Shown here: in pieces, positions 56,521-64,000 of the stretch
Layout: every line of letters begins with the position of its first letter
Position numbering within the stretch: position 1 is the first letter of the stretch
From: an uncultured Erythrobacter sp.
GTDB taxonomy: Bacteria > Pseudomonadota > Alphaproteobacteria > Sphingomonadales > Sphingomonadaceae
Assembly (NCBI GenBank): GCA_947488755.1
Contig: CANLAD010000001.1
Location: 572,247 to 636,246 of the forward strand
Length of the DNA: 64,000 bases
Direction: 5' to 3'
Made by a program: the position numbers and the translations under genes
The notes under the pieces: generated by a model
Databases searched by the model: none
What the model was told of the DNA's origin: nothing
What the model saw: only the letters and a program-made list of their open reading frames with translations

Positions 56521-56650
56521 CCTCCCCGCAAGCGGGGAGGGGGACCATCCGCAGGATGGTGGAGGGGACTGGCCACTAGCGTATTCTTCGGCGGCTAATC
56601 CCCTCCGTCAGCCGCCTGCGGCGTCTGCCACCTCCCCGTTCTGGGGAGGA
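56521..56650. repeat. Composite multi-palindrome intergenic repeat
   Basis: A cluster of hairpins begins 1 base after the acyl-CoA synthetase stop. CCTCCCCGC/GCGGGGAGG occupies 56521-56540. ACCATCC/GGATGGT is at 56544-56560. GGAGGGGA (56561-56568) pairs with TCCCCTCC (56599-56606), and CCTCCCC/GGGGAGG is at 56631-56649. The nested arrangement resembles dispersed palindromic elements I recall from sphingomonads. The last arm supplies purine-rich sequence just before the ribosome binding site of the next gene. Confidence 0.75.
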
Positions 56651-56663
56651 TCAGGAGAAACGA

Positions 56664-57098
56664 ATGCTCGAAACCTACATCGACCCATCGCCCGCCAACT
56701 TTCAGGCGTTCAAAGATCTCCCGCGCGACGAGCCGATCCACATGCTCAACCTGCTGCTCTACCGCGACGAGGCCGAATATCCCGAGGGCCATGACCATGC
56801 CGGGAAGGGCTGGAGCGGCCGGCGCGCCTATGAGGAATATGGCAAGACCAGCGGTCCGATCTTCCGCCGCGTCGGCGGCAGCATCGTGTGGCGCGGCGCG
56901 TTCCAGACGATGGTGACGGGTCCGGACGACCGCATCTGGCACGACGGCTTCGTCGCGCAATATCCCAATGCGGGCGCGTTCTTCGAGATGATCAAAGATG
57001 AGGATTATCAGAATGCGGTGGTGAACCGCACGGCGGCGCTGGAAGACAGTCGCCTGGTGCGGTTCGCGCCGGGGAGTGCGGGCGAGGGTTTTGGGTGA
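56664..57098 (+). CDS. DUF1330 family protein
   Basis: A 144-residue dimeric alpha-beta-barrel-type protein of the DUF1330 family: YIDPSPANFQAFKDLPRDEPIH, MLNLLLYRDEAEY, then GGSIVWRGAFQTMVTGPDD and WHDGFVAQYPNAGAFFEMIKD with YQNAVVNRTAALEDSRLVRF. No active site is known for the family. AGGAG precedes the ATG at 56664. It lies downstream of the composite repeat and may be transcribed with the acyl-CoA synthetase. It is convergent with the GIY-YIG gene. Confidence 0.88.
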   Translation: MLETYIDPSPANFQAFKDLPRDEPIHMLNLLLYRDEAEYPEGHDHAGKGWSGRRAYEEYGKTSGPIFRRVGGSIVWRGAFQTMVTGPDDRIWHDGFVAQYPNAGAFFEMIKDEDYQNAVVNRTAALEDSRLVRFAPGSAGEGFG

Positions 57099-57108
57099 TG
57101 CCTTTCAA

Positions 57109-57576
57109 TTAGTGGTTCTCGAAATCGTTGAACTTCGCTTTAAGCGCAATCGTGGCATAGATTTCGAATAAACATTGAAGGTTAGCCTCCTCAATCTCGA
57201 CCCATCGCCACTGCATCTGACTTACCTCAACCTTTGCCATTTCAAAGGCTTTCGCAAATTCTGAGATCTTTTCCAGTTGCGAGCGAGTTGGACTGCCCCT
57301 CCCCTTGAAGTATCCAGTCTCGTAACGCGCTATTTTGAATGCGAACGGCGCATCGTTGTTCTTTCCACTTATGTGTTCTTTAATGCGAGCCTTTAGCCGA
57401 TTTGTTCTACCGACATAGAGCGCCTCACCCTCGCGACTGAACAGGTATACCGCGCGGGCGGGCAATCGGACACCTTTGAGCGGCATCCCGATGTGAGGTG
57501 AGCAACGGTTCAGCGCATCGAGGAGTCTAGGAAGTCTGGCTATCAACAATTCAAAATCAGCGTCCAAATTCCTCAT
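57109..57576 (-). CDS. GIY-YIG-type endonuclease domain protein
   Basis: A 155-residue protein with a central GIY-YIG-like domain: VYLF at 43-46 replaces GIY, LYVGRT at 53-58 matches the YIG strand, and Arg64 (LKARIKEH) and His68 follow. A glutamate in EIEEANLQCLFEIYAT could be the metal ligand. An N-terminal helical part (DADFELLIARLPRLLDALN) precedes the domain. The start is well supported by AAAAAAGGA before the ATG. The gene is clearly more A+T-rich than its neighbours and has repeats on both sides, consistent with acquisition. The role (stand-alone nuclease, defence or homing relic) is unknown. Confidence 0.78.
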   Translation of the reverse strand: MRNLDADFELLIARLPRLLDALNRCSPHIGMPLKGVRLPARAVYLFSREGEALYVGRTNRLKARIKEHISGKNNDAPFAFKIARYETGYFKGRGSPTRSQLEKISEFAKAFEMAKVEVSQMQWRWVEIEEANLQCLFEIYATIALKAKFNDFENH

Positions 57577-57675
57577 TTCAATCCTTTTTTGAAATTGCGG
57601 GTCTTGGGTTGCTACCGTGTGTCACTCCGGTGCAGCCTAGAATTCAGTTTGCGGCCTACGCGGTTCCTCGCTGGA

Positions 57676-57693
57676 CCCCGGCCTTCGCCGGGG
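57676..57693. repeat. CCCCGGCCTTCGCCGGGG hairpin repeat
   Basis: A perfect 7-base palindrome (CCCCGGC / GCCGGGG, loop CTTC) preceded by TCGCTGGA. I know this TGGACCCCGGCCTTCGCCGG type as a very common intergenic repeat in alphaproteobacteria, but only one copy is in the window. It lies between the radical SAM gene and the GIY-YIG gene, where it may end the radical SAM transcript. Confidence 0.6.
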
Positions 57694-57709
57694 CTACGGC
57701 TTGGGTACT

Positions 57710-58807
57710 TCAAAACAATCGCATCTGCCCGCCAACCTCCGGCGGCCTGAACCGCGAGCAATCGAGCTCGAACCGGTGCTTCCCGATCCCCGCCTTCCGG
57801 CACGCCACCCGAAACCGGGCGCGCAGCAGGTCGGCCCACACGCCCTGCGGGTTCAGGCGCGAGAAGAACTCCGGGTCGTTGTCCTTACCGTCCCGGATTG
57901 AGCGCACGATGCTCATCACCTTGCCCGCGCGGTCGGGGTAGTGGACGTCGAGCCATTCGCGGAACAGCGGCGCAACTTCATGGGGGAGGCGTAGGGGGAT
58001 CCAGCCGACGCTGGCGACGCCGAGCGCTCCGGCGCGGGCAATGATCGCTTCGAGAAATTCGTCTGTAATCGCCGGGATGATCGGCGAGATCGAGCAATGC
58101 GTCGGCACGCCCGCCTCGATCAGCTTTCCCAGTGCCGCCAGTCGCTTGGCAGGGGCGGCGCAGCGCGGTTCGAGCTTGGCGGACAGCACCGGATCGAGGC
58201 TCGTCACCGATATCGCCACCGCCACCAGCCGCTGTTCCGCCATCTCCGCGATCAGATCAAGATCGCGCAGCACCCGGTCGGACTTGGTGGTGATCGTCAC
58301 GGGATGGCGCGCGTCCAGGCACACTTCGAGGCATTCGCGCGTGATGCGGTAATCGCGCTCGATCGGTTGGTAGGGATCGGTGTTGGTCCCCATTGCGATC
58401 GGGCGAGGCACGTATTTCGGCTTCGCCAGTGTCTCACGAAGCAACCGCGCCGCATCGGGCTTGGCAAACAACTGCGTCTCGAAGTCCAGCCCCGGTGACA
58501 GGTCATGGAACGCGTGGGTGGGCCGCGCGAAGCAATAGACGCAGCCATGCTCGCACCCGCGATAGGCGTTCACCGAACGGTCGAACGCGATATCGGGCGA
58601 CTGGTTGAAGCTGAGGATCGTCTTGGGCCGTTCCTCGGTCACATGCGTTTTCAATTTGATCGGAAGGCCATCCAGCGCCTCCATATGGTCACGCCAGTCG
58701 CCATCAGTTTCCCGGCTCGCGAGCCCGAAGCGCGTCGGTACCGCCGCCGACGCCGCGCCTCGGCCACTCACCTTCGTTCGATTCGCATCTCGCATGCGTA
58801 AGAACAT
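57710..58807 (-). CDS. Radical SAM protein (PA0069 / Rv2578c family)
   Basis: A 365-residue radical SAM protein with the iron-sulfur motif CEHGCVYC in NAYRGCEHGCVYCFARPTHA, then GTNTDPYQPIERDYRITR, ITTKSDRVLRDLDL and VAISVTSLDPVLSAKLEP. These features fit the PA0069-like family, related to spore photoproduct lyase, with an unknown reaction. The N-terminal 40 residues are unconserved and basic (RTKVSGRGAASAAVP). An alternative start downstream cannot be excluded. It follows the Ca/Na antiporter gene by 21 bases on the same strand. Confidence 0.93.
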   Translation of the reverse strand: MFLRMRDANRTKVSGRGAASAAVPTRFGLASRETDGDWRDHMEALDGLPIKLKTHVTEERPKTILSFNQSPDIAFDRSVNAYRGCEHGCVYCFARPTHAFHDLSPGLDFETQLFAKPDAARLLRETLAKPKYVPRPIAMGTNTDPYQPIERDYRITRECLEVCLDARHPVTITTKSDRVLRDLDLIAEMAEQRLVAVAISVTSLDPVLSAKLEPRCAAPAKRLAALGKLIEAGVPTHCSISPIIPAITDEFLEAIIARAGALGVASVGWIPLRLPHEVAPLFREWLDVHYPDRAGKVMSIVRSIRDGKDNDPEFFSRLNPQGVWADLLRARFRVACRKAGIGKHRFELDCSRFRPPEVGGQMRLF

Positions 58808-58828
58808 ATAAGGAACATAAGCGCCGGT

Positions 58829-59863
58829 CTATCCCAGCATTACCTGCAATCCAGCCCCGCCTGTCCACAGCGCGATCAGCAGCACCGATTCCCACCCGAT
58901 CCCTGCCGGACCTTGTCTCTCGCGGCGCAAGAGGCCGATCAGCAGGATTGCCGTCATCGCGATCACCAGAGCCATCCAGAACAAGGTCCGCTCGGAGATT
59001 GCGTGGTAGATGCTACCGTCGCGGTAGAACACGTCGGACGAAGCAATGAACAGCGCGTCAAACATGTTGCCGCCGATGATCCCGCCGATCGCGAGCTGCA
59101 AAGCCCCGCGCCGCACCGCCGCGATGGTGGTCACCAGCTCCGGCAGCGACGTGACGATGGCGGTTCCGAGCGCACCGACGACGCCCTGGCTGATGCCGAG
59201 CCGCTCGGACAGGATGATACCCGTTTCGCCCACGACCCACCCGGCGAAACCGACAATGGCAACGAACAGTGCGAACAGGCTGGCGATCAGCCACAGGGCG
59301 CGGGTGTCCGTGGTCTGATCATCCTCCTCGTCACGGGTGGCGTCGGTCTGGCGCACCAGCCACATCGGCTCCTCGTGAATGCGATGCGCGTTGTGCAGGC
59401 CGACCAGATACACGCCGACCAGCACCGGCGTCAGCGGATTGACGCCCCATATCGCGAAAGGCGGCGCGGCATAGGCGAGGATGGGTAGCGTGATCAGCAG
59501 GATCAGCACCGTCGCCTGCCCGATATTGACGAGGCTCGCGCCCGCGTGCTCCAGATTGACCTTGCGATAGGCGATGTCGGCAATGGCGAGGAACATGGTC
59601 TGCGCTGCGATCCCGCCCATCGCGTTCGAAACGCTGAGATCCGCTGCACCGCTCGCCGCCGTGCTGCTCGACGTGACGATCCCCGCAATGCTGGTTCCTG
59701 CGCCGAGCAGCACCGACCCGATCAGCGCTTCACCGAAACGTGTGCGATCGGCGATGACCTCGGCATAGCCCGCCATTTTCGTGCCAAGCCCCGCGATGAC
59801 GATCGCACTGGCGAGGAAGACGAGCGCGATCGTCCCGGTGGCATATTGTTCGAGGGCGAGCAC
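58829..59863 (-). CDS. Calcium/sodium antiporter (CaCA family, YrbG-like)
   Basis: A 344-residue membrane protein of ten or so helices with two inverted CaCA repeats. The alpha-1 segment (GAGTSIAGIVTSSSTAAS to NAMGGIAAQ) is degenerate compared with the usual GTSLPE motif. Alpha-2 (GTAIVTSLPELVTTIAA to GGIIGGNMFDAL) is canonical. A cytoplasmic loop rich in Asp/Glu (DATRDEEDDQTTD) separates the halves. It probably exchanges Ca2+ for Na+ or H+, but the weak alpha-1 acid site makes activity or ion choice less certain. Confidence 0.88.
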   Translation of the reverse strand: MLALEQYATGTIALVFLASAIVIAGLGTKMAGYAEVIADRTRFGEALIGSVLLGAGTSIAGIVTSSSTAASGAADLSVSNAMGGIAAQTMFLAIADIAYRKVNLEHAGASLVNIGQATVLILLITLPILAYAAPPFAIWGVNPLTPVLVGVYLVGLHNAHRIHEEPMWLVRQTDATRDEEDDQTTDTRALWLIASLFALFVAIVGFAGWVVGETGIILSERLGISQGVVGALGTAIVTSLPELVTTIAAVRRGALQLAIGGIIGGNMFDALFIASSDVFYRDGSIYHAISERTLFWMALVIAMTAILLIGLLRRERQGPAGIGWESVLLIALWTGGAGLQVMLG

Positions 59864-59919
59864 TCGGTCTCCGTTGCGTTTCCTGCACTTAGACGCCGGA
59901 GAGCGCGGTTTCGTTCCGC

Positions 59920-60450
59920 CTAGCGTTCGCTAAGGCGCGGCATGAGCTCGACGAAGTTGCACGGCCGGTTGCGGCTGTCGAGTTGCTGGGCGAGGATACC
60001 GTCCCAACCGTCCTTGACCGCCCCGTTCGAACCGGGGAGGGCGAAGATGTAGGTGCCGCGCGCGACAATGGCGCAGGCGCGCGACTGGATCGTGCTGGTC
60101 CCGATCGTCTGGAAGCTGAGCCAGCGGAACAACTCGCCAAAGCCGGGAATGTCGCGAGCACCCTCGATCCCGGCGAGCGCTTCGGGGGTTACATCTCGTC
60201 CGGTAAGACCCGTCCCCCCGGTGCTGACGATGGCGTCGATCTGCGGATCGTCTATCCATGTGTCGAGCTGCCGGGCGAGAAGAGGCGCTTCGTCCTTTAC
60301 GATAGCGCGCTCGGCCAGCGTGTGACCCGCATTCTCGAGCCGTTCGACAAGAATGTCCCCCGAAGTATCGGTTTCCGGTGTGCGGGTGTCCGACACGGTG
60401 AGGACGGCGATATTGATCGGGGTGAAGGTGCGAGTCTCGTCGATTGCCAT
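59920..60450 (-). CDS. moaB: Molybdenum cofactor biosynthesis protein B
   Basis: A 176-residue MoaB/MogA-family protein: [20 protein letters not shown], then [20 protein letters not shown], the molybdopterin-binding TGGTG motif, [18 protein letters not shown] and [18 protein letters not shown]. It likely adenylates molybdopterin before metal insertion; MoaB versus MogA roles cannot be split by sequence alone. It lies 13 bases downstream of the transglycosylase gene on the same strand, and no other molybdenum genes are in the window. Confidence 0.93.
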   Translation of the reverse strand: MAIDETRTFTPINIAVLTVSDTRTPETDTSGDILVERLENAGHTLAERAIVKDEAPLLARQLDTWIDDPQIDAIVSTGGTGLTGRDVTPEALAGIEGARDIPGFGELFRWLSFQTIGTSTIQSRACAIVARGTYIFALPGSNGAVKDGWDGILAQQLDSRNRPCNFVELMPRLSER

Positions 60451-60463
60451 GCCTGCCAGGCCC

Positions 60464-62218
60464 TCAATTCAGACGGCGCGCATCGGGAAAGTCGGGCCAG
60501 CGCCCCTCCGCCAGCGCGCGGCGGCTGGGTGATGGGACGCCCGCGGCGCGCTCATACATCCAGTAATTGCGCATCACGATGGCGACATAGCCGCGCGTTT
60601 CCCAATACGGGATCGATTCCATCCACAGCAGCGGGTCGCCAAAATCGCGTATTTCGGTGTTCCAGCGCACCACCGGGGTTAGCCCGGCATTGTAGGCGGC
60701 CATGATCTTGGGCAGCTGACCGCGGATGGCGGGATGATCGCGCAGCATTTCCAGATTGCGCTGTCCGAAGGCAAGATTCACTTCCGGATCGTTGAGATCG
60801 ACATAGGAGGCGCGCATGTTCAGCCGCGGGGCGTGCTGACGCACGGTGATGGGCGTGATCTGCATCAGACCGCGCGCATTGGCCGGGCTGACGGCGGCGG
60901 TGCGAAAGTTCGATTCCTGCAAAGCATGGGCGAAGGCGAGGGCGGGATCGACCCGCCAGCCGGTGCTCGGCTGCCAGCGCGCGACAGGGTAACGCAGCGC
61001 CGGATCGCCCGGCACGCCGCGGGGAGCGTTGTGGGCCATGAACAGCTGTGTGCCTGGCAAGCCAAGTTCGCGGGCCAGGCGAGCGAGAGCGCGATAGTCA
61101 TCCGGGCGTCCGATGTGCACTTCATGGCGCAGCACTTCGTCCGCCAACGATAGCTCCCCGATCTCGACAAGCGCCGCGGCCACCGCGACATTGCGACGAT
61201 CGCTCAACGTGCTCCAGTCCTCGCGTGAAAAGCGCTGCATTGCGCCGGTCGCCGGGAGCGATACGGCCAGCTGGTCGCTCGCCAGCATGCCGTATAAAGT
61301 ATCGGCGTTGCGGGCCGCGCTGCGCAGGTGCCCCTGTGCTAGGCCCGGATCGCGGCAGCGAATGGCGGAACGGTGCGCCCAATAGTGCGAGGCTGCGGTT
61401 AGTTCGACATTGGCGGATGCGCCTGCCGCTCTGGCAAAGGCCTGCCCCGCCAAGGCGCAATCACCAAGCCGCCACGCGGCCAATCCCGCGACCCATTCGC
61501 CCTCGGCGACCCACGGTCCGGAGCCTTCCGACACAGTCTGCGCCAGCGTCAGCGCATTGCGGTCATCGTTCTCGATATAGAAGCTCCAGGCGACGCGCTG
61601 GCGCCATTCCGCTCGGGCCTGGGGGGTGAGCTGGGGGTCGATGGTCTGCAAGGTGGCGAGGGCGGAATACGGATCGTCGTTACGGATCGCGTCGAGAATA
61701 TCGGCGCGGGCGCTTGCTGGGACCGACCCGTCATTTACGGTCCGCGGTCTGATGCGTTTCGAAGCGTAAGGCTGGCGGCGCAGGGGTTGTGTTTCGGGAA
61801 GGCGCGGTAGGCTTTCAAGGCCGCGGCGCAGGCCCAGACGACCGAGCTGCGCGGTTTGCGGCAGGTGAACACCGCTTGAAAACCAGAGACTTAGCTCATC
61901 CGCTTCGACGCGCGGGCTGTTTGCGTGAGTGTAATATTCGGCCAAGGCGATCTGATGCAACACCTCACCATCGCGCCCCGCCAATAGCAGCTCGACGCGG
62001 TCCCAGCGCTCATCCTCGATCGCCGCAAAAGTGTCGCGATAAAGGGTGCGCTGCTCTTGCGTCAGGATCGTTGGAACGGTGCTCTGCGCACTGCGGTCGT
62101 AACGCGCAACCAGATCGCCCGTACCTGTATCAGCCTGCGCAAAGAGGACCGAAGGGGTGCCTAAAGCGACAGACCCGGCGCACAGCGTGGCAGCAAGTCG
62201 TCCGAAACGCTTCTTCAT
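60464..62218 (-). CDS. Soluble lytic murein transglycosylase
   Basis: A 584-residue periplasmic enzyme: signal peptide RFGRLAATLCAGSVALG to LFAQA, a long helical superhelix region, and a C-terminal SLT domain with catalytic Glu in ALQESNFRTAAVSPANARGLMQI, then NLAFGQRNLEML and IMAAYNAGLTPVVRW. It cleaves the glycan strand of peptidoglycan to anhydromuropeptides. The start at 62218 overlaps the UDG-like stop (ATGA); the longer opening to 62719 is rejected. Confidence 0.93.
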   Translation of the reverse strand: MKKRFGRLAATLCAGSVALGTPSVLFAQADTGTGDLVARYDRSAQSTVPTILTQEQRTLYRDTFAAIEDERWDRVELLLAGRDGEVLHQIALAEYYTHANSPRVEADELSLWFSSGVHLPQTAQLGRLGLRRGLESLPRLPETQPLRRQPYASKRIRPRTVNDGSVPASARADILDAIRNDDPYSALATLQTIDPQLTPQARAEWRQRVAWSFYIENDDRNALTLAQTVSEGSGPWVAEGEWVAGLAAWRLGDCALAGQAFARAAGASANVELTAASHYWAHRSAIRCRDPGLAQGHLRSAARNADTLYGMLASDQLAVSLPATGAMQRFSREDWSTLSDRRNVAVAAALVEIGELSLADEVLRHEVHIGRPDDYRALARLARELGLPGTQLFMAHNAPRGVPGDPALRYPVARWQPSTGWRVDPALAFAHALQESNFRTAAVSPANARGLMQITPITVRQHAPRLNMRASYVDLNDPEVNLAFGQRNLEMLRDHPAIRGQLPKIMAAYNAGLTPVVRWNTEIRDFGDPLLWMESIPYWETRGYVAIVMRNYWMYERAAGVPSPSRRALAEGRWPDFPDARRLN

Positions 62219-63000
62219 GAGCCCTGCGACCATTCGATCCATCTGCGCCAGAATCGTCCCTTCAGCATCGGCATCGCCATCATCGCATCCAGCCCTTCGC
62301 TGATCAGCATCGGGGTCGAGCGCCATGTGCCATCGACCGCTCGCAAAGCACCCTCCTGATCCTTCGCATCGAGGCCGAGCAGCGGCAAGAGATCGGTGCC
62401 GAGTGCCAACAGCCTTTGCGGCGAGGCGAGTTCGATATGGTGCGAGACGACTGTGTCCATTCCGCCCGCGGCGATTGCCTCGGTGTCGGCCATCGGGGTG
62501 TGCCGGGGCAGGGCGGAGGCGATGTAGGTCTGGTCCGGCGTCAGGCCCATGGCGGTGAGGATGTTCGCAAGCAATCGACCTTGTGACCCGCCAAGCAGCG
62601 CCTCGCGATCCTGCTCCTCCGGGTGGACCACCAGCACCATCAAGACCGCCCCCTCGCTCCCGCGCGGCGCGATCCGACCGCGTGGCCCGATGGCATCCAG
62701 TCCGGGCGCTTCGAGCCACCAGCGGTGAAAGTCGGTGAGGGTCTCGGGCTTCGTCCCATCGAAGAGATCGGCCCGTTTCGCTGCGACGTCGGGCAATTTG
62801 TCATCGGGGCCGCGAACGGACGCGGAGGACGCCGCCTCGCGTTTCAAGGCAGGCGATGCGGTTGCCGCAGCAGCCTCCTGCGCCAGCCAATCCGTAGCGT
62901 CATCGCGGAAATCGCAATCGACGCCCGACAGGCTCCACCAGTCAAGGGCGGCCTCGACCTCGCGGATCAAAGGCGATGATTGGGCGGTCATACTGTCCAT
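62215..63000 (-). CDS. Uracil-DNA glycosylase-superfamily-like protein, active-site motifs weak
   Basis: A 261-residue protein resembling the C-terminal domain of family 4/5 uracil-DNA glycosylases: AVLMVLVVHPEEQDREALLGGSQGRLLANILTA, YIASALPRHTP (compare TNxVKxRPP), ASPQRLLALGTDLLPLL and the final LISEGLDAMMAMPMLKG, where a HPS-type motif is expected. The GE-PG-xxD motif reads VVHPEEQDRE, and no four-cysteine iron-sulfur set is present, so glycosylase activity is doubtful. The N-terminal 70 residues are Ala-rich and unconserved. It is the first gene of the operon with the transglycosylase and moaB. ATG at 62991 is an alternative start. Confidence 0.75.
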   Translation of the reverse strand: MDSMTAQSSPLIREVEAALDWWSLSGVDCDFRDDATDWLAQEAAAATASPALKREAASSASVRGPDDKLPDVAAKRADLFDGTKPETLTDFHRWWLEAPGLDAIGPRGRIAPRGSEGAVLMVLVVHPEEQDREALLGGSQGRLLANILTAMGLTPDQTYIASALPRHTPMADTEAIAAGGMDTVVSHHIELASPQRLLALGTDLLPLLGLDAKDQEGALRAVDGTWRSTPMLISEGLDAMMAMPMLKGRFWRRWIEWSQGS

Positions 63001-63097
63001 AGCGGCCCTTGACTGTCCTAATCCCGATTAGCAAGTGCAACGTAACTGATATGCACGCGCGGGGTTTGCGCGTGATGAACGAAAGCGAGAAAAGCGC

Positions 63098-64000
63098 ATG
63101 ACCGAACGCGAATCAATGCCGTGCGACGTCGTGATCGTCGGTGGCGGGGTCGCAGGCCTTTCCGCAGCGATCCGGCTGAAGCAGATCGACGAGAACCTTG
63201 AAGTTGTGGTCCTGGAAAAGGGCTCCGAAGTCGGGGCGCATATCCTGTCGGGCGCGGTGGTCGATCCCAAGGCGCTCGACGAACTGTTCCCCGAATGGCG
63301 CGAGATGGATTGCCCGATGGCGGAAAGGCCCGTCACCGACAATCTGCACTGGCGCTTGAGCAAGAAGAAGGCGAGCAGCATTCCGCACCTCGTCCTGCCG
63401 CCCTTCATGTCGAACGATGGCTGCTATACCGGCAGCCTCGCCAATCTCTCGCGCTGGCTGGGTGAGCAGGCCGAGGGGCTGGGCGTGATGGTCTTCCCTG
63501 GCTTCCCCGCTGCCGAAGTGCTGTTCGATGACAAGGGCGCGGTGCGCGGCGTCGCAACGCAGGATATGGGCATTGCCGAGGATGGCAGCCAGAAGCCCGA
63601 CTATCAGCCGGGAATGGAGATCGAGGCGAAGTACACCTTCTTCGCCGAAGGCGCGCGCGGCAATCTGACGAAGAAGATGAAAGCACGCTTTGATCTGGAA
63701 AAGGATTGCGAGCCGCAGGTCTATGGCCTCGGCATCAAGGAATTGTGGGACATCGAGCCGGACAAGCACGTGCCGGGCCGGGTGATCCACACGCAGGGCT
63801 GGCCGCTGTCGGAAAGCGACAGCTGGGGCGGCGGCTTCATCTACCATCAGGCGAACAATCAGGTCGCGCTCGGTTTCGTCACCGCGCTCGATTACAAGAA
63901 CCCCTATGTCAGCCCGTTCCAGGAATTTCAGCGCTGGAAGCAGCATCCGCGCATCCGCGAAATGCTCGAAGGCGGAACCCGTGTCTCTTATGGCGGGCGC
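63098..64000 (+). CDS. Electron transfer flavoprotein:ubiquinone oxidoreductase, N-terminal 301 residues
   Basis: The gene runs off the window end, with 301 codons present of an expected 550 or so. The FAD motif VVIVGGGVAGLSAAIRLKQ lies near residue 12. LEKGSEVGAHILSGAVVDP, the conserved YTGSLANLSRWLGEQAEGLGV, TFFAEGARGNLTKK and GWPLSESDSWGGGFIYH are specific to ETF-QO. It passes electrons from acyl-CoA and amino-acid dehydrogenases through ETF to ubiquinone. The C-terminal iron-sulfur domain is beyond the window. An 8-codon upstream open frame (63075-63101) overlaps its start by ATGA. Confidence 0.95.
   Translation, partial: MTERESMPCDVVIVGGGVAGLSAAIRLKQIDENLEVVVLEKGSEVGAHILSGAVVDPKALDELFPEWREMDCPMAERPVTDNLHWRLSKKKASSIPHLVLPPFMSNDGCYTGSLANLSRWLGEQAEGLGVMVFPGFPAAEVLFDDKGAVRGVATQDMGIAEDGSQKPDYQPGMEIEAKYTFFAEGARGNLTKKMKARFDLEKDCEPQVYGLGIKELWDIEPDKHVPGRVIHTQGWPLSESDSWGGGFIYHQANNQVALGFVTALDYKNPYVSPFQEFQRWKQHPRIREMLEGGTRVSYGGR

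Noticed and set aside
54756..56576. 606-codon open frame antisense to the acyl-CoA synthetase
   Set aside because: Shadow frame; it contains no conserved motif, and the sense gene is unequivocal.

Overview
The window is a gene-dense, GC-rich chromosomal segment with many 1- and 4-base gene overlaps. Gene content and protein style point to an alphaproteobacterium of the Sphingomonadales, most likely Erythrobacteraceae. Pointers are a recN-ligA neighbourhood, an OmpA protein with a proline-rich linker, a PhaZ-like hydrolase, 3-hydroxybutyrate dehydrogenase, sdhCDA, and dispersed palindromes resembling those I know from sphingomonad genomes. The taxonomic call is inference; no rRNA, tRNA, CRISPR array, prophage or classical insertion sequence was seen.

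Layout. 1-6.3 kb: the tail of a FabG-like reductase, dnaN, a DUF2855 protein, an N-acyl-D-amino-acid deacylase, a secreted glycerophosphodiesterase and a PhaZ-like hydrolase. 6.6-10.7 kb: a PAS-GGDEF-EAL-PilZ protein with a degraded EAL domain, then lepA. 10.7-14.4 kb: an accessory zone with three unrecognised genes of more A+T-rich composition (the first has a TTG start 1 base after the lepA stop), a 390-base repeat-bearing gap, a HigB/HigA-type toxin-antitoxin pair with a palindromic operator, and a conserved HTH protein. 14.5-19.5 kb: bamD, recN, a DUF559 nuclease-like gene bounded by inverted palindromes, and ligA. 19.6-23.8 kb: a class A beta-lactamase-like protein, two SDRs, a DUF2459 protein and prmA. 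23.9-27.5 kb: sdhC-sdhD-sdhA with no sdhB, a terminator-like hairpin, and a C13 peptidase whose signal peptide lies upstream of any normal start codon. 27.5-33.7 kb: a secreted cyclophilin, a blaI-blaR1-like pair with two operator dyads, a zinc peptidase, 3-hydroxybutyrate dehydrogenase and an M28 peptidase. 33.8-43.8 kb: guaB, an RsmB-like methyltransferase, a TPR protein, rppH with an esterase, a YdjM-like membrane protein, photolyase, cfa, a class C beta-lactamase-like lipoprotein and a PilZ protein. 44-53.6 kb: an SDR, purF, lolC/E-lolD, a small conserved gene, glutathione peroxidase, dnaE, and a LuxR-TM-DUF4019 regulator overlapping dnaE. 53.6-64 kb: an OmpA protein, an acyl-CoA synthetase, a composite repeat, a DUF1330 protein, a GIY-YIG orphan, a radical SAM protein, a Ca/Na antiporter, a moaB-transglycosylase-UDG-like operon and the start of an ETF:ubiquinone oxidoreductase.

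Most genes are housekeeping: replication and repair (dnaN, dnaE, ligA, recN, photolyase), envelope (bamD, lolCD, OmpA, transglycosylase, cfa), respiration (sdh, ETF-QO) and purine synthesis (guaB, purF). The most unusual structure is the roughly 440-base unit between recN and ligA: a DUF559 gene between two inverted copies of a GC-rich palindrome that is translated at both ends of the protein. A solo copy of the palindrome sits 3.5 kb away. It looks like a small mobile or REP-type unit built on a nuclease-fold gene rather than on a transposase.
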